The translations under genes and the position numbers were made by a program. Below, one piece after another: positions 15,698 through 24,135 of a DNA stretch of 64,000 bases; position 1 is the stretch's first letter; every line of letters starts with the position of its first letter. A model generated the notes under the pieces. It saw nothing but the letters and a program-made list of their open reading frames with translations. It did not search any database and was not told the origin of the DNA. The stretch spans positions 186,001-250,000 of the forward strand of contig NZ_JABFCN010000066.1 of the NCBI RefSeq assembly GCF_013087515.1. Direction: 5' to 3'. This stretch comes from Rhizobium sophorae (GTDB lineage Bacteria; Pseudomonadota; Alphaproteobacteria; Rhizobiales; Rhizobiaceae).

Positions 15698-18600
15698 ATG
15701 ACTCTGACTTCGCAGCCGATGATTCTGAGTGGGCGCGGTGTGACCGCGGTGCTCGGCCCGACCAATACCGGCAAGACCCATTATGCCATCGAGCGCATGG
15801 TCGCGCACGGGACGGGCGTGATCGGCCTGCCGCTCCGGCTGCTGGCGCGCGAGGTCTATACGCGGGTGGTGGAGAAGGTCGGCGCGCAGAATGTGGCGTT
15901 GGTCACCGGCGAGGAAAAGATTTCGCCGCCCAATGCGCGTTTTTCCGTCTGCACCGTCGAAGCGATGCCGCGCGAGACCAGAGCCGCCTTCGTCGCGATC
16001 GACGAGGTGCAACTCGCCGGCGATCTCGAGCGCGGCCATATCTTCACCGACCGCATCCTGCATCTTCGCGGCCGCGAGGAAACGCTGCTGCTCGGTGCGG
16101 CGACGATGCGGCCGATCCTGCTGCAGCTCCTGCCTGGCATCAATATCGTCGAGCGGCCGCGGCTTTCGCATCTTTTCTACGCCGGGCAGAAGAAGATCAC
16201 CCGGCTGCCGCAGCGCTCGGCCATCGTCGCCTTCTCCGCCGACGAGGTCTATGCCATCGCCGAGCTCATCCGCCGGCAGCGCGGCGGTGCGGCGGTCGTG
16301 CTCGGCGCGCTCAGCCCGCGCACCCGCAATGCGCAGGTGGCGCTCTATCAGGCAGGCGACGTCGAATATCTGGTGGCGACCGATGCGATCGGCATGGGCC
16401 TCAACCTCGATGTCGATCACGTCGCCTTCGCCCAGGACCGGAAATTCGACGGTTACCAGTTCCGCAATCTCAATCCGGGCGAACTCGGCCAGGTCGCCGG
16501 GCGCGCCGGGCGGCATGTGCGGGACGGAACCTTCGGCGTCACCGGGCAAGTCTCGCCCTTCGACGAGGAGCTGGTGCAGCGCATCGAGGGACACGAGTTC
16601 GACAACGTCAAGGTTTTGCAGTGGCGCACGACCGTGATGGACTTCTCCTCAATCGCATCGCTGCGCGCCAGCCTTGAGGCGGGACCGCGCGTACCGGGGC
16701 TGACGCGGGCGCTGCCTGCGGTCGACCAGCAGGCGCTGGAACAGCTTTCGCGTTATCCTGAGGTCATCGATCTCGCCGACAGGCCGGCGCGCGTCGAAAA
16801 ACTTTGGGAGGCTTGCGCGCTTCCCGACTATCGGCGTATCACCCCAGCACAACATGCCGATCTTATCTCGACCCTCTTTTCCGATCTCGTCCGCTATGGC
16901 ACGGTGAATGAGCAGTTTCTTGCGGAGCAGGTTCATCGCTCCGATCGAACAGATGGCGAAATTGACACGCTTTCGGCGCGAATCGCGCAGATAAGGACCT
17001 GGACCTACGTTTCGAATCGGCCCGGTTGGCTTGCCGATCCGACACACTGGCAGGAAAAGACGCGGGAAATCGAAGATCGATTGTCCGACGCGTTACATGA
17101 AAGGTTGACGAAACGCTTTGTTGATCGCAGGACATCTGTGCTCATGAAGCGCCTGAGAGAGAATGCGATGCTGGAAGCTGAAATCAGTGTGAATGGCGAT
17201 GTCTTCGTTGAAGGACATCATGTAGGGCAGTTGAGCGGATTCCGTTTCACGCCGGTGGCGGGAACGGACGGACCGGATGCCAAGGCGGTTCAGGCTGCGT
17301 CGCAGAAGGCGCTCGGGCTCGAGTTCGAAGCCCGCGCGGCCCGGATGCATGCCGCCGGCAACAGCGATCTGCTGATCGGTTCGGATGGGCTGATCCGTTG
17401 GCTGGGCGACCCGGTGGCGCGGCTTTCGGGCAGCGATCATATCATGCGTCCGCGCGTGATTCTGCTGGCGGACGAGCAACTGACGGGCAATGCCCGCGAT
17501 CACGTTGCCGCCCGCATCGAGCGCTTCGTCAATCATCATATCAGCACGGTGCTGAAGCCGCTCGACGACCTGTCGCGCGCCGAGGACCTGCAGGGTCTCG
17601 CCAAGGGGCTTGCCTTCCAGCTCGTCGAGAATGTCGGGGTACTGTTCCGCCGCGACGTGACCGAGGAGGTGAAGTCGCTGGACCAGGAGGCCCGTGCCTC
17701 CATGCGCCGCTACGGCGTGCGTTTCGGCGCCTATCATATCTTCGTTCCCGCACTTCTGAAGCCGGCGCCGGCCGAGCTCATCACGCTGCTATGGGCGCTG
17801 AAGAACGACGGTCTCGACAAGCCGGGCTACGGCGATCTCATTCCAGTGCTTGCCGCCGGCCGCACCTCGGTCGTCACCGATCCGAGCTTCGAGCGGATGT
17901 TCTACAAGCTCGCCGGCTTCCGTTTCCTCGGCAAGCGTGCGGTGCGCATCGACATCCTGGAACGGCTTGCCGATATCATCCGTCCGCTGCTGCAATGGAA
18001 GCCCGGTCAGAACAACCGTCCGGAGGGCGCCTATGACGGCCGCCGCTTCACGACGACGACCGCGATGCTGTCGATCCTCGGTGCGACGCTCGAGGACATG
18101 GAAGAAATCCTCAAGGGTCTCGGCTATCGTGCCGATGCCGTGAAGGCGGAAGAAGCATCGCTCCATCTTGCGGCGCAGGATGCGGCCTCAGTGCCTGCCG
18201 CCAGCGTGCAAACGCCTGCGGAAGAGACAGCCGAGAAGGCTGATCACGACGATGCCGATGGCGCCGCGGAAGAGACTGCTGCCGAGCCATCCGTAACCGA
18301 CGCGCCCGTGGCGGAAGCGGTTGAAAGCCCCGCTCCGGCCGAAGCGATCGAGGCATCCGCTCCGGCGGAAGCCTCTGCTTCCGGCGAAACCTCTGCTCCT
18401 GTGGAAGCGATATCGGCTTCCGGGGAAGCAGGATCTGCTCCTGGGGAAGCCGGCGAGCCGGCGGAACCGAAGCCGGTGCTTCTGTGGCGTCTTGGCGGTC
18501 GCAACGACAATCAGCGCCAGGGGCGCGGCGGGCATGGCGAACGCCGTGGCGGCCAGGGCGAGCAGCGCGGTCAAAACCAGGAGCGCGGCGACCGCAATCG

Positions 18601-18940
18601 CCGGCCGGGCGGCGGTGAAGGCGGCGAGGGCAATCGCGGCGGCGACGGCCGCGACAACAATCGCCAGAACCGTGGCAAGGAAGGCAGCGGTCGCGATGGT
18701 GGCCGGCCGCAGCAGGCAAGAGGCGACCGCAACAATCAACCACGGGGCGACCAGCCGCGCGGCGACCGGCAGGACCGTGGCGATCGCAAGGATCGCGGCG
18801 AGCGCAACGACCGAAACAACAATCGTGGCGGCTCGCAGCCGTTGCGCTTCGAGGCCAAGCCGCCGCGCAAGGAGAAGCCGATCGATCCGGATTCGCCCTT
18901 CGCCAAGCTCGCAGCTCTCAAGGAGCAGATGAAGAAGTAA
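15698..18940 (+). CDS. SUV3-like SF2 RNA helicase with RG-rich disordered tail
   Basis: 1080-residue helicase of the SUV3/Ski2-like group, probably an RNA helicase. Walker A is GPTNTGKTH (about residues 20-28), Walker B is IDEVQLAGD (DEVQ box), and the helicase C domain has TDAIGMGLNL and the arginine-finger motif QVAGRAGRH. The middle is a poorly conserved helical region. Residues ~815-925 are Ala/Glu/Pro-rich. The last ~150 are Arg/Gly/Asn/Asp-rich (RGDR, RGGQ repeats) and end in a basic segment (FAKLAALKEQMKK). The tail probably binds RNA or degradosome partners. The ATG at 15698 is chosen; a TTG at 15686 adds four residues. The S4-domain gene starts 2 bp after its stop. Confidence 0.93.
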   Translation: MTLTSQPMILSGRGVTAVLGPTNTGKTHYAIERMVAHGTGVIGLPLRLLAREVYTRVVEKVGAQNVALVTGEEKISPPNARFSVCTVEAMPRETRAAFVAIDEVQLAGDLERGHIFTDRILHLRGREETLLLGAATMRPILLQLLPGINIVERPRLSHLFYAGQKKITRLPQRSAIVAFSADEVYAIAELIRRQRGGAAVVLGALSPRTRNAQVALYQAGDVEYLVATDAIGMGLNLDVDHVAFAQDRKFDGYQFRNLNPGELGQVAGRAGRHVRDGTFGVTGQVSPFDEELVQRIEGHEFDNVKVLQWRTTVMDFSSIASLRASLEAGPRVPGLTRALPAVDQQALEQLSRYPEVIDLADRPARVEKLWEACALPDYRRITPAQHADLISTLFSDLVRYGTVNEQFLAEQVHRSDRTDGEIDTLSARIAQIRTWTYVSNRPGWLADPTHWQEKTREIEDRLSDALHERLTKRFVDRRTSVLMKRLRENAMLEAEISVNGDVFVEGHHVGQLSGFRFTPVAGTDGPDAKAVQAASQKALGLEFEARAARMHAAGNSDLLIGSDGLIRWLGDPVARLSGSDHIMRPRVILLADEQLTGNARDHVAARIERFVNHHISTVLKPLDDLSRAEDLQGLAKGLAFQLVENVGVLFRRDVTEEVKSLDQEARASMRRYGVRFGAYHIFVPALLKPAPAELITLLWALKNDGLDKPGYGDLIPVLAAGRTSVVTDPSFERMFYKLAGFRFLGKRAVRIDILERLADIIRPLLQWKPGQNNRPEGAYDGRRFTTTTAMLSILGATLEDMEEILKGLGYRADAVKAEEASLHLAAQDAASVPAASVQTPAEETAEKADHDDADGAAEETAAEPSVTDAPVAEAVESPAPAEAIEASAPAEASASGETSAPVEAISASGEAGSAPGEAGEPAEPKPVLLWRLGGRNDNQRQGRGGHGERRGGQGEQRGQNQERGDRNRRPGGGEGGEGNRGGDGRDNNRQNRGKEGSGRDGGRPQQARGDRNNQPRGDQPRGDRQDRGDRKDRGERNDRNNNRGGSQPLRFEAKPPRKEKPIDPDSPFAKLAALKEQMKK

Positions 18941-18942
18941 TC

Positions 18943-19347
18943 ATGAGCGGGGAGACACAGCCGACAAGCGGTTCGCGCCAGCGCATCGACAAGTGGCTGT
19001 TCTTCGCGCGCATGGTGAAGTCGCGCTCGCTGGCGCAGAGCCATATCCAATCAGGCCATGTGCGCATCAACGGCGAGCGCTGCAACCATCCAAGCCAGAT
19101 GGTCAAGCCGGGCGACCGTATCGAGTTGACGCTGGAGCGGCGCGATGTCGTTCTCGTCATGCGCCTTGCCGGCGAACGGCGGGGGCCTTACGAGGAGGCG
19201 CGCCTGCTCTACGACGACCAATCCCCGCCGCCCGATGAGGCAAAACGTCTCACTCCCTACGAGCAGGCGATCCGAGCCACCGGCACCGGCCGTCCGACTA
19301 AAAAGGAAAGACGTGCAATCGACAGGCTGATGTCGGACGAGGATTAG
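18943..19347 (+). CDS. S4-domain RNA-binding protein (Hsp15-like)
   Basis: 134-residue basic protein with an N-terminal S4 domain (QRIDKWLFFARMVKSRSLAQ to HVRINGERCNHPSQMVKPGD), like Hsp15, which rescues stalled 50S subunits carrying peptidyl-tRNA. The C-terminal ~50 residues are charged and lack a recognisable domain. The two-base gap to the helicase gene makes translational coupling very likely and points to a joint role in RNA or ribosome quality control. This role is inferred from context. Confidence 0.9.
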   Translation: MSGETQPTSGSRQRIDKWLFFARMVKSRSLAQSHIQSGHVRINGERCNHPSQMVKPGDRIELTLERRDVVLVMRLAGERRGPYEEARLLYDDQSPPPDEAKRLTPYEQAIRATGTGRPTKKERRAIDRLMSDED

Positions 19348-19541
19348 AAAACTCTGTCTGCGGCGGCGGCTTTTGCAGATCGTTTATCCTTGAAATCCGA
19401 CGCCAAAGCCGATACGTCACTGACAACCTGCCGGAAGCGTGCTTGCCTCCCAAGCCTGCTCACGCTTTTCCTCCGGCACGGGGATAGGCGCGACGTTCCA
19501 GGTTGCCCGGCCCCATCCGCATGGAAATCCTGGAGTTCTTC

Positions 19542-19880
19542 ATGACCTATGTCGTGACCGACAATTGCATCAAGTGCAAATATACCGATTGCGTGGAAGT
19601 CTGCCCTGTCGACTGCTTCTATGAGGGCGAGAATTTCCTCGTCATCCATCCCGACGAATGCATCGATTGCGGCGTCTGCGAACCTGAATGTCCCGCCGAG
19701 GCGATCAAGCCCGATACCGAGCCGGGCCTCGACAAATGGCTGAAGATCAATACCGAATATGCCACGATCTGGCCGAATATCACGGTCAAGAAGGACCCGT
19801 TGCCCGAGGCCAAGGAAATGGATGGCGAAACCGGAAAATTCGAGAAGTATTTTTCGGAGAAGCCCGGTTCCGGCGATTGA
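19542..19880 (+). CDS. fdxA: 7Fe ferredoxin FdxA
   Basis: 112-residue electron carrier with one [3Fe-4S] and one [4Fe-4S] cluster. The N-terminal ligands lie in NCIKCKYTDCVEVCPVDCF and the second cluster in CIDCGVCEPECPAEAI. The C-terminal extension (LDKWLKINTEYATIWPNIT) is typical of the FdxA subgroup. The ATG at 19542 has GGAG six bases upstream. The longer frame adds 13 residues not found in the family. Transcribed alone or with the S4 gene, which ends 194 bp upstream. Confidence 0.95.
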   Translation: MTYVVTDNCIKCKYTDCVEVCPVDCFYEGENFLVIHPDECIDCGVCEPECPAEAIKPDTEPGLDKWLKINTEYATIWPNITVKKDPLPEAKEMDGETGKFEKYFSEKPGSGD

Positions 19881-20273
19881 GACAGCGCCCACATGCGGCC
19901 TCCGGATTCGGGCGACCGCAGGGCGAAACGTTTTAAAAGCTGCGTGAGGCATATGGGTGACATGTGTTGCCCGCATGACTCAAGCGAAGCAAATTATTGA
20001 TTTCCTCATATTTTTATGATAGGTTTCGTCTACTGTTCCATTTGTGGCATAACGCATGCCCAAAACCATCACGAAAGCAAAACAAATCCGTACACGGTTT
20101 CCGTGACATATCAACGCTTTGAGCGCCGGGTCCCAAGATCGTGCGCAAGAAGTCTTTGCTTTTGCCCGATGGGACCAGAGTGAAGTCACCCGACGGATAC
20201 TACCGTCTCACCCGGGCCTGACTGACCCGGCTCCGGCCGCCGCCGGAAGCGTAACAGGGAGTTTTTGAATAGA
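19881..20273. other. Intergenic region upstream of carD
   Basis: 393 bp between fdxA and carD with no convincing open frame. It presumably carries the carD promoter and a leader. A GC-rich segment (20211-20250, CCCGGGCCTGACTGACCCGG and CCGGCCGCCGCCGG) could fold just upstream of the ribosome-binding site. No specific regulatory motif is recognised. Confidence 0.4.
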
Positions 20274-20846
20274 ATGACGACTCAGCAGAAAAAGCCTTCT
20301 ACAGCACGTCACGGCTTCAAGACCGGTGAATCGATCGTCTACCCCGCTCATGGCGTCGGTACCATCACCGCTATCGAAGAGCAAGAAGTTGCCGGCATGA
20401 AGCTCGAACTTTTCGTTATCGATTTCGAGAAGGACAAGATGCGTCTGAAGGTTCCGGTCGCGAAGGCGATGAGCATTGGTATGCGCAAGCTTTCGGAAAC
20501 GGATTTCGTCGAGCGTGCTTTGAAGGTCGTGCAGGGCAAGGCGCGCGTCAAGCGCACCATGTGGTCGCGCCGCGCCCAGGAATATGATGCCAAGATCAAT
20601 TCCGGCGATCTGATTTCCATCGCTGAGGTCGTGCGCGATCTGTATCGTGCCGAGAATCAGCCTGAACAGTCCTATTCCGAGCGCCAGCTTTATGAGGCTG
20701 CGCTCGACCGCATGGCGCGCGAAATCGCCGCCGTCAACAAGATGTCTGAAACCGAAGCCGTTCGCCTCGTCGAGACCAATCTCAACAAGGGTCCGAAGCG
20801 TGGCAAGGCAATCGAAGAAGACGATTCACAGGACGAAGCCGCGTAA
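20274..20846 (+). CDS. carD: CarD-family transcription regulator
   Basis: 190-residue RNA-polymerase-binding protein. The N-terminal CarD_CdnL/TRCF interaction domain (FKTGESIVYPAHGVGTITAI) binds the beta subunit. The helical C-domain (MWSRRAQEYDAKINSGDLIS to ERQLYEAALDRMAREIA) contacts promoter DNA. In alphaproteobacteria CdnL stabilises open complexes at rRNA and growth genes. The ATG at 20274 gives the usual MTTQQKKPSTARHG; an in-frame TTG at 20265 lies closer to GGGAG and adds three residues. A strong terminator follows. Confidence 0.94.
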   Translation: MTTQQKKPSTARHGFKTGESIVYPAHGVGTITAIEEQEVAGMKLELFVIDFEKDKMRLKVPVAKAMSIGMRKLSETDFVERALKVVQGKARVKRTMWSRRAQEYDAKINSGDLISIAEVVRDLYRAENQPEQSYSERQLYEAALDRMAREIAAVNKMSETEAVRLVETNLNKGPKRGKAIEEDDSQDEAA

Positions 20847-20867
20847 AAGCGACCCCTGTTTTCTATC

Positions 20868-20898
20868 AAAAAACCCGGCCTGTGAGCCGGGTTTTTTA
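20868..20898 (+). terminator. Intrinsic terminator after carD
   Basis: AACCCGGC / GCCGGGTT stem with a 6-base loop and a T6 tract, preceded by A6. It lies about 22 bp after the stop. It directly abuts the EcfG promoter upstream of rpoH2. Confidence 0.92.
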
Positions 20899-20900
20899 TT

Positions 20901-20925
20901 GGAACTTTTTCCTGACTGCCGCGTT
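20901..20925 (+). promoter_or_regulatory. EcfG (RpoE2)-type general-stress promoter
   Basis: Exact GGAAC (20901-20905), 16 bases, CGTT (20922-20925), the rhizobial extracytoplasmic-function sigma EcfG consensus. It points toward rpoH2, which is reported to depend on RpoE2 in Sinorhizobium meliloti. The start codon of rpoH2 is about 300 bp away, with a micro-ORF and a terminator in between. Confidence 0.8.
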
Positions 20926-21011
20926 TCTCACACGTAATTGCGGACTGCTCGTCGGGCAACGGCCTCAACGGGCGAACTGCTATTCCGTCAATGTTCGATG
21001 AGGAGCGGATC

Positions 21012-21083
21012 ATGCCTTTTCTAGATTGCCCATCCGGCAAAGTGAAGAAACAGGTCCAGCCCGGCCGTCTTACCGGCACATGA
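21012..21083 (+). CDS. Putative 23-residue micro-ORF in the rpoH2 leader
   Basis: ATG at 21012 preceded by GAGGAGCGGATC, a strong Shine-Dalgarno with a 6-base gap. It encodes MPFLDCPSGKVKKQVQPGRL plus three residues and stops just before a perfect terminator. It is either a leader peptide, a small stress protein, or an accidental frame inside a small RNA. No homologue is recognised. Confidence 0.4.
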   Translation: MPFLDCPSGKVKKQVQPGRLTGT

Positions 21084-21094
21084 TGAGAAATAGG

Positions 21095-21127
21095 GCCTCC
21101 CCCTGAAAAGTCCAGGGCGAGGCTTTT
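21095..21127 (+). terminator. Terminator/attenuator between the EcfG promoter and rpoH2
   Basis: GCCTCCCCCTG pairs with CAGGGCGAGGC (one mismatch) across a 7-base loop, followed by TTTT. A transcript from the EcfG promoter would end here as a ~190-nt RNA unless it reads through to rpoH2. Confidence 0.75.
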
Positions 21128-21223
21128 ATGCATTCATAACCCATTCAATCCGGACAGCGATGTTCCGGAAGATGAGTTTTATTGTTCATTTCAGGGCGAG
21201 AGGCCTGTTTCCGGGAGATCGAA

Positions 21224-22087
21224 ATGAAGAACATGTCTGCAGATCGGCGCATGATCAAAATCGCGATGGCCGCTCCTTATCTCGCCCGCCAGGAAGAGCA
21301 CGATCTCGCCACCCGCTGGAAGGATCACGACGACCGCGGCGCCCGCAACCAGATCGCCATGGCGCATATGCGCCTCGTCATATCCATGGCCGGCAAGTTC
21401 CGCAATTTCGGGCTGCCGATGAGCGATCTGGTGCAGGAAGGCTATGTCGGCCTGCTCGAGGCCGCCGCCCGCTTCGAGCCGGAACGCGACGTGCGCTTTT
21501 CCACCTATGCAAGCTGGTGGATCAGGGCGTCGATCCAGGATTATATCCTGCGCAACTGGTCGATCGTGCGGGGCGGCACGAGTTCGGCGCAAAAAGCGCT
21601 GTTCTTCAATCTGCGCCGTCTGCGCGCCAAGCTCGCCAAGGGCGACACCCAGCTGACGCTGCAATCCATTCACCAGGAAATCGCCGCCGCTCTCGGCGTC
21701 AGCCTCTCGGATGTGCAGACGATGGATGCCAGGCTTTCCGGCAACGACGCCTCGCTGCAGGCGCCTTCGGTCTCTGGCGATGCAGAGAGTGCGGAGAAGA
21801 TGGATTTCCTCGTCAGCGACGATCCCCTGCCGGACGAGCAGGTGTCCAACATGATCGACGGCGAGCGCCGCCGCGTCTGGCTCGCCTCGGCACTGAAACA
21901 TCTCAACGAACGCGAGATGAAGATCATCAGCGCCCGGCGTCTGGCGGAAGATGGCGCCACGCTCGAAGAGCTCGGTGCCGATCTCGGAATTTCCAAGGAG
22001 CGCGTGCGTCAGATCGAAAGCCGGGCGATGGAGAAGCTTCGCAGCGCGCTCGTCAGCGCCGATCCGCATATGGCGGCCTACGCCTGA
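21224..22087 (+). CDS. rpoH2: RNA polymerase sigma-32 factor, RpoH2 type
   Basis: Alternative sigma factor of 287 residues. Region 2 contains MAHMRLVISMAGKFRNFGLP and VRFSTYASWWIRASIQDYIL. The RpoH box QKALFFNLRRLRAK, which interacts with core and chaperones, is present. Region 4 ends ISKERVRQIESRAMEKLRSAL. The sequence is divergent from the classic RpoH1 (for example AAPYLARQEEHDLATRWKDH at the N-terminus), matching the second rhizobial RpoH that acts in late or general stress. The ATG at 21224 has GGGAGATCGAA upstream. The EcfG promoter at 20901 supports the RpoH2 assignment. Confidence 0.92.
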   Translation: MKNMSADRRMIKIAMAAPYLARQEEHDLATRWKDHDDRGARNQIAMAHMRLVISMAGKFRNFGLPMSDLVQEGYVGLLEAAARFEPERDVRFSTYASWWIRASIQDYILRNWSIVRGGTSSAQKALFFNLRRLRAKLAKGDTQLTLQSIHQEIAAALGVSLSDVQTMDARLSGNDASLQAPSVSGDAESAEKMDFLVSDDPLPDEQVSNMIDGERRRVWLASALKHLNEREMKIISARRLAEDGATLEELGADLGISKERVRQIESRAMEKLRSALVSADPHMAAYA

Positions 22088-22176
22088 ACTTAAAGTGCGT
22101 CGCGATTTAGGTCATTGTCGCAAGACCGCCGCCCAGTTTTGCGTGAGATGTTTTCTCCCCTCCAGCAGCACAGACT

Positions 22177-22203
22177 GGCCCGGCGCAAGCCGGGCCTTTT
22201 TTA
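22177..22203 (+). terminator. Intrinsic terminator after rpoH2
   Basis: GGCCCGGC / GCCGGGCC perfect 8-bp stem, GCAA tetraloop, then T6. It reaches the stop codon of the convergent M48 protease gene. Confidence 0.92.
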
Positions 22204-23745
22204 TTCGGCGATGATCTTGACGCGATCGCCTGTTGAAACGGCTGCGCCCGTGGGCAGGGCGTTGATGAGCTTGAAGAGATCGAGCTTGCGGTCTGTGCCC
22301 ATCATGCGGGCGGCGAGTGTCGAGATGTTCTCACCCGGCCGGACGGTGACCACGCGGATGCGCAGCGGCTTCAGCGAGGCGGCCTCTGCCGGCGTCATGC
22401 GGCGGAAACTCGCGCGCAGCACATTGGCCGTTGGCTCAAGGGCGCCGCTGCCTTTCGGCACGGCAGTCAGGAAACGGAAGATCTGCGAATTGTTGCGGAT
22501 CACGGTCACATCGAAATCCCAGCGGTCGGCGCTGGCGCGCGCGGTGGCTGCTTCCATGCCGTTGATGGTGATCGGCTGGATGGTCGATGGGTCGAGGCCG
22601 GTCACCCAGCCGCTGGAGATATAGTTGGTAAGGCTCTGGTTCTGATTGTCGGCGACGCCGTCGAAGCGGACGGCAATGTCGTTCGGGCCGGTGGCCATCA
22701 CCGCTTCGACCTTGTTGTCGATGTGGAAATCCGGCGGCACGTCGAAGCGGATGCCGAGACCGCCATGCAGGAAGGTCTGGCCGCGCACATAGCCTTCTTC
22801 CGGGCTGTCGCCGTAGAGCAGTCCGTCTATGCCGTCGAGATAATAATTGCGACCCTTGTCGCCGACCGAGCCTTCCTGGCCGAAGGCGCGGGCGTGGGTG
22901 CGGGCAAGCTCTATGCGCTGGGCCGAATTCGGATGGCTCGACAGGAAGTCGAGACTCTGGTCGGCCTCGGGATCAACCGACATGAAGCGACTGTAAGCGG
23001 CCATCGAATCGAGGAACCGGGCGGCGGCATAAGGGTCGTAGCCGGCTTCGCCGAGCATGCGCACGCCGATGACATCGGCCTGCAGCTCCTGCTGGCGGGA
23101 GAAGGCGGCGAGCCGCAGCTTGCCGCGGGCAAGCGCCTGCTTGCCGGCAATGTCGCTGGAGAGGACCTCGGCGACGACACGGCTGGCGATGACCTCAGCC
23201 TCTTCGCGCTTCTGCCGCTCGATGCCGTGGTTCGCCGTCACATGGCCCATTTCGTGCGACAGCACGGCGGCGACTTCCGAGGCGTCGTTGGCAAGGGCGA
23301 GCAGGCCTCGGGTGACGTAGAGATAACCGCCCGGCAGCGCGAAGGCGTTGATCGCCGGCGAATTCAGGATGGTGATGCGGTAGGACTGGCTCGGATTTTC
23401 CGACACAGCCGTCAGCGCGCCGGCGATGCGGGCGACGAGGCGCTCGGTTTTGGCGTCCTTATATTCACCGCCGTAGCTTGCCACGATGCGCGGATGCTCA
23501 CGGGCGCCCATCGCCGCACGCGGATCGTTCTTCTGCACCTCATCGACGATCTGAGGATTTGAAGAAGGCGAAACACTGGGCTGATAGGATTGGTCGATCA
23601 GCGATTGACAGCCATTCAGCGCTATTGCGAGGGCCGAAAGCAGCATCAGGCGACGCGCGAAGCGCCGCGGCGCGGAGATGGCATCACTGGAAAGCGCGGG
23701 CGATTTCCACGTCGTCAAGCTGTCCAGTCTGATTCTCCGCATCAT
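22201..23745 (-). CDS. M48 family metalloprotease lipoprotein with LysM-like C-terminus
   Basis: 514-residue envelope zinc protease (BepA/LoiP-like). The N-terminus is a lipoprotein signal with lipobox ALNGC after a ~40-residue basic leader. The zinc site is HEMGH in AAVLSHEMGHVTANHG; the third ligand Glu is probably in RQQELQADVIGVRML. A central domain of unknown fold follows. The last ~50 residues (VTVRPGENISTLAARMMG to GDRVKIIAE) look like a LysM peptidoglycan-binding module. Likely role is outer-membrane protein quality control. The start at 23745 (MMRRIRLDSL) is chosen because the 34 residues before it have no signal character. Confidence 0.9.
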   Translation of the reverse strand: MMRRIRLDSLTTWKSPALSSDAISAPRRFARRLMLLSALAIALNGCQSLIDQSYQPSVSPSSNPQIVDEVQKNDPRAAMGAREHPRIVASYGGEYKDAKTERLVARIAGALTAVSENPSQSYRITILNSPAINAFALPGGYLYVTRGLLALANDASEVAAVLSHEMGHVTANHGIERQKREEAEVIASRVVAEVLSSDIAGKQALARGKLRLAAFSRQQELQADVIGVRMLGEAGYDPYAAARFLDSMAAYSRFMSVDPEADQSLDFLSSHPNSAQRIELARTHARAFGQEGSVGDKGRNYYLDGIDGLLYGDSPEEGYVRGQTFLHGGLGIRFDVPPDFHIDNKVEAVMATGPNDIAVRFDGVADNQNQSLTNYISSGWVTGLDPSTIQPITINGMEAATARASADRWDFDVTVIRNNSQIFRFLTAVPKGSGALEPTANVLRASFRRMTPAEAASLKPLRIRVVTVRPGENISTLAARMMGTDRKLDLFKLINALPTGAAVSTGDRVKIIAE

Positions 23746-24135
23746 GTCGCTGTTTTGCCGGTTTGCCGCAGATTCGGACCGACCGTGGCATGGGGAACTC
23801 AACAGGTGCGCACCCCTGGTCTCGCGCTGCACAATCGGCCGATACAAGTCGTTGCTGTAGCTGATTTACGCATCGGTTGCATAGCGAGACTCTGTTTAAA
23901 TGTGGCGCCGTTGCATTTTAGCAAGCCTCAGGCATTAAGGCTTCCCTTCGCTCGGATGAAATTATGGCGAAAGTTCCGTCACAAAGCGGAGATTCGTCGC
24001 CGGCGCGGAAAAAGAACGGCCCGATTGAAGCAACTGGCTCGACAGCGACAGTCCTGCGAGAAAATTGCAACCCTTGATACAGGCATCGAGAGGGAACGCG
24101 TCCTGATGAAGCATTCTCTCGCAGTAACGAGTCGA
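23746..24135. other. 390-bp intergenic region
   Basis: Between the divergently read protease start and the end of the MFS gene. A 37-codon frame from ATG 23964 on the plus strand (MAKVPSQSGDSSPARKKNGP onward) is present but has only a weak Shine-Dalgarno and no hydrophobic or family signature, so it is not called as a gene. The part nearest the protease must hold its promoter. Nothing else is recognised. Confidence 0.4.

Noticed and set aside
23964..24077. 37-codon frame in the gap before the MFS gene
   Set aside because: Only a weak Shine-Dalgarno (GGATGA), no hydrophobic or family features; could be chance.
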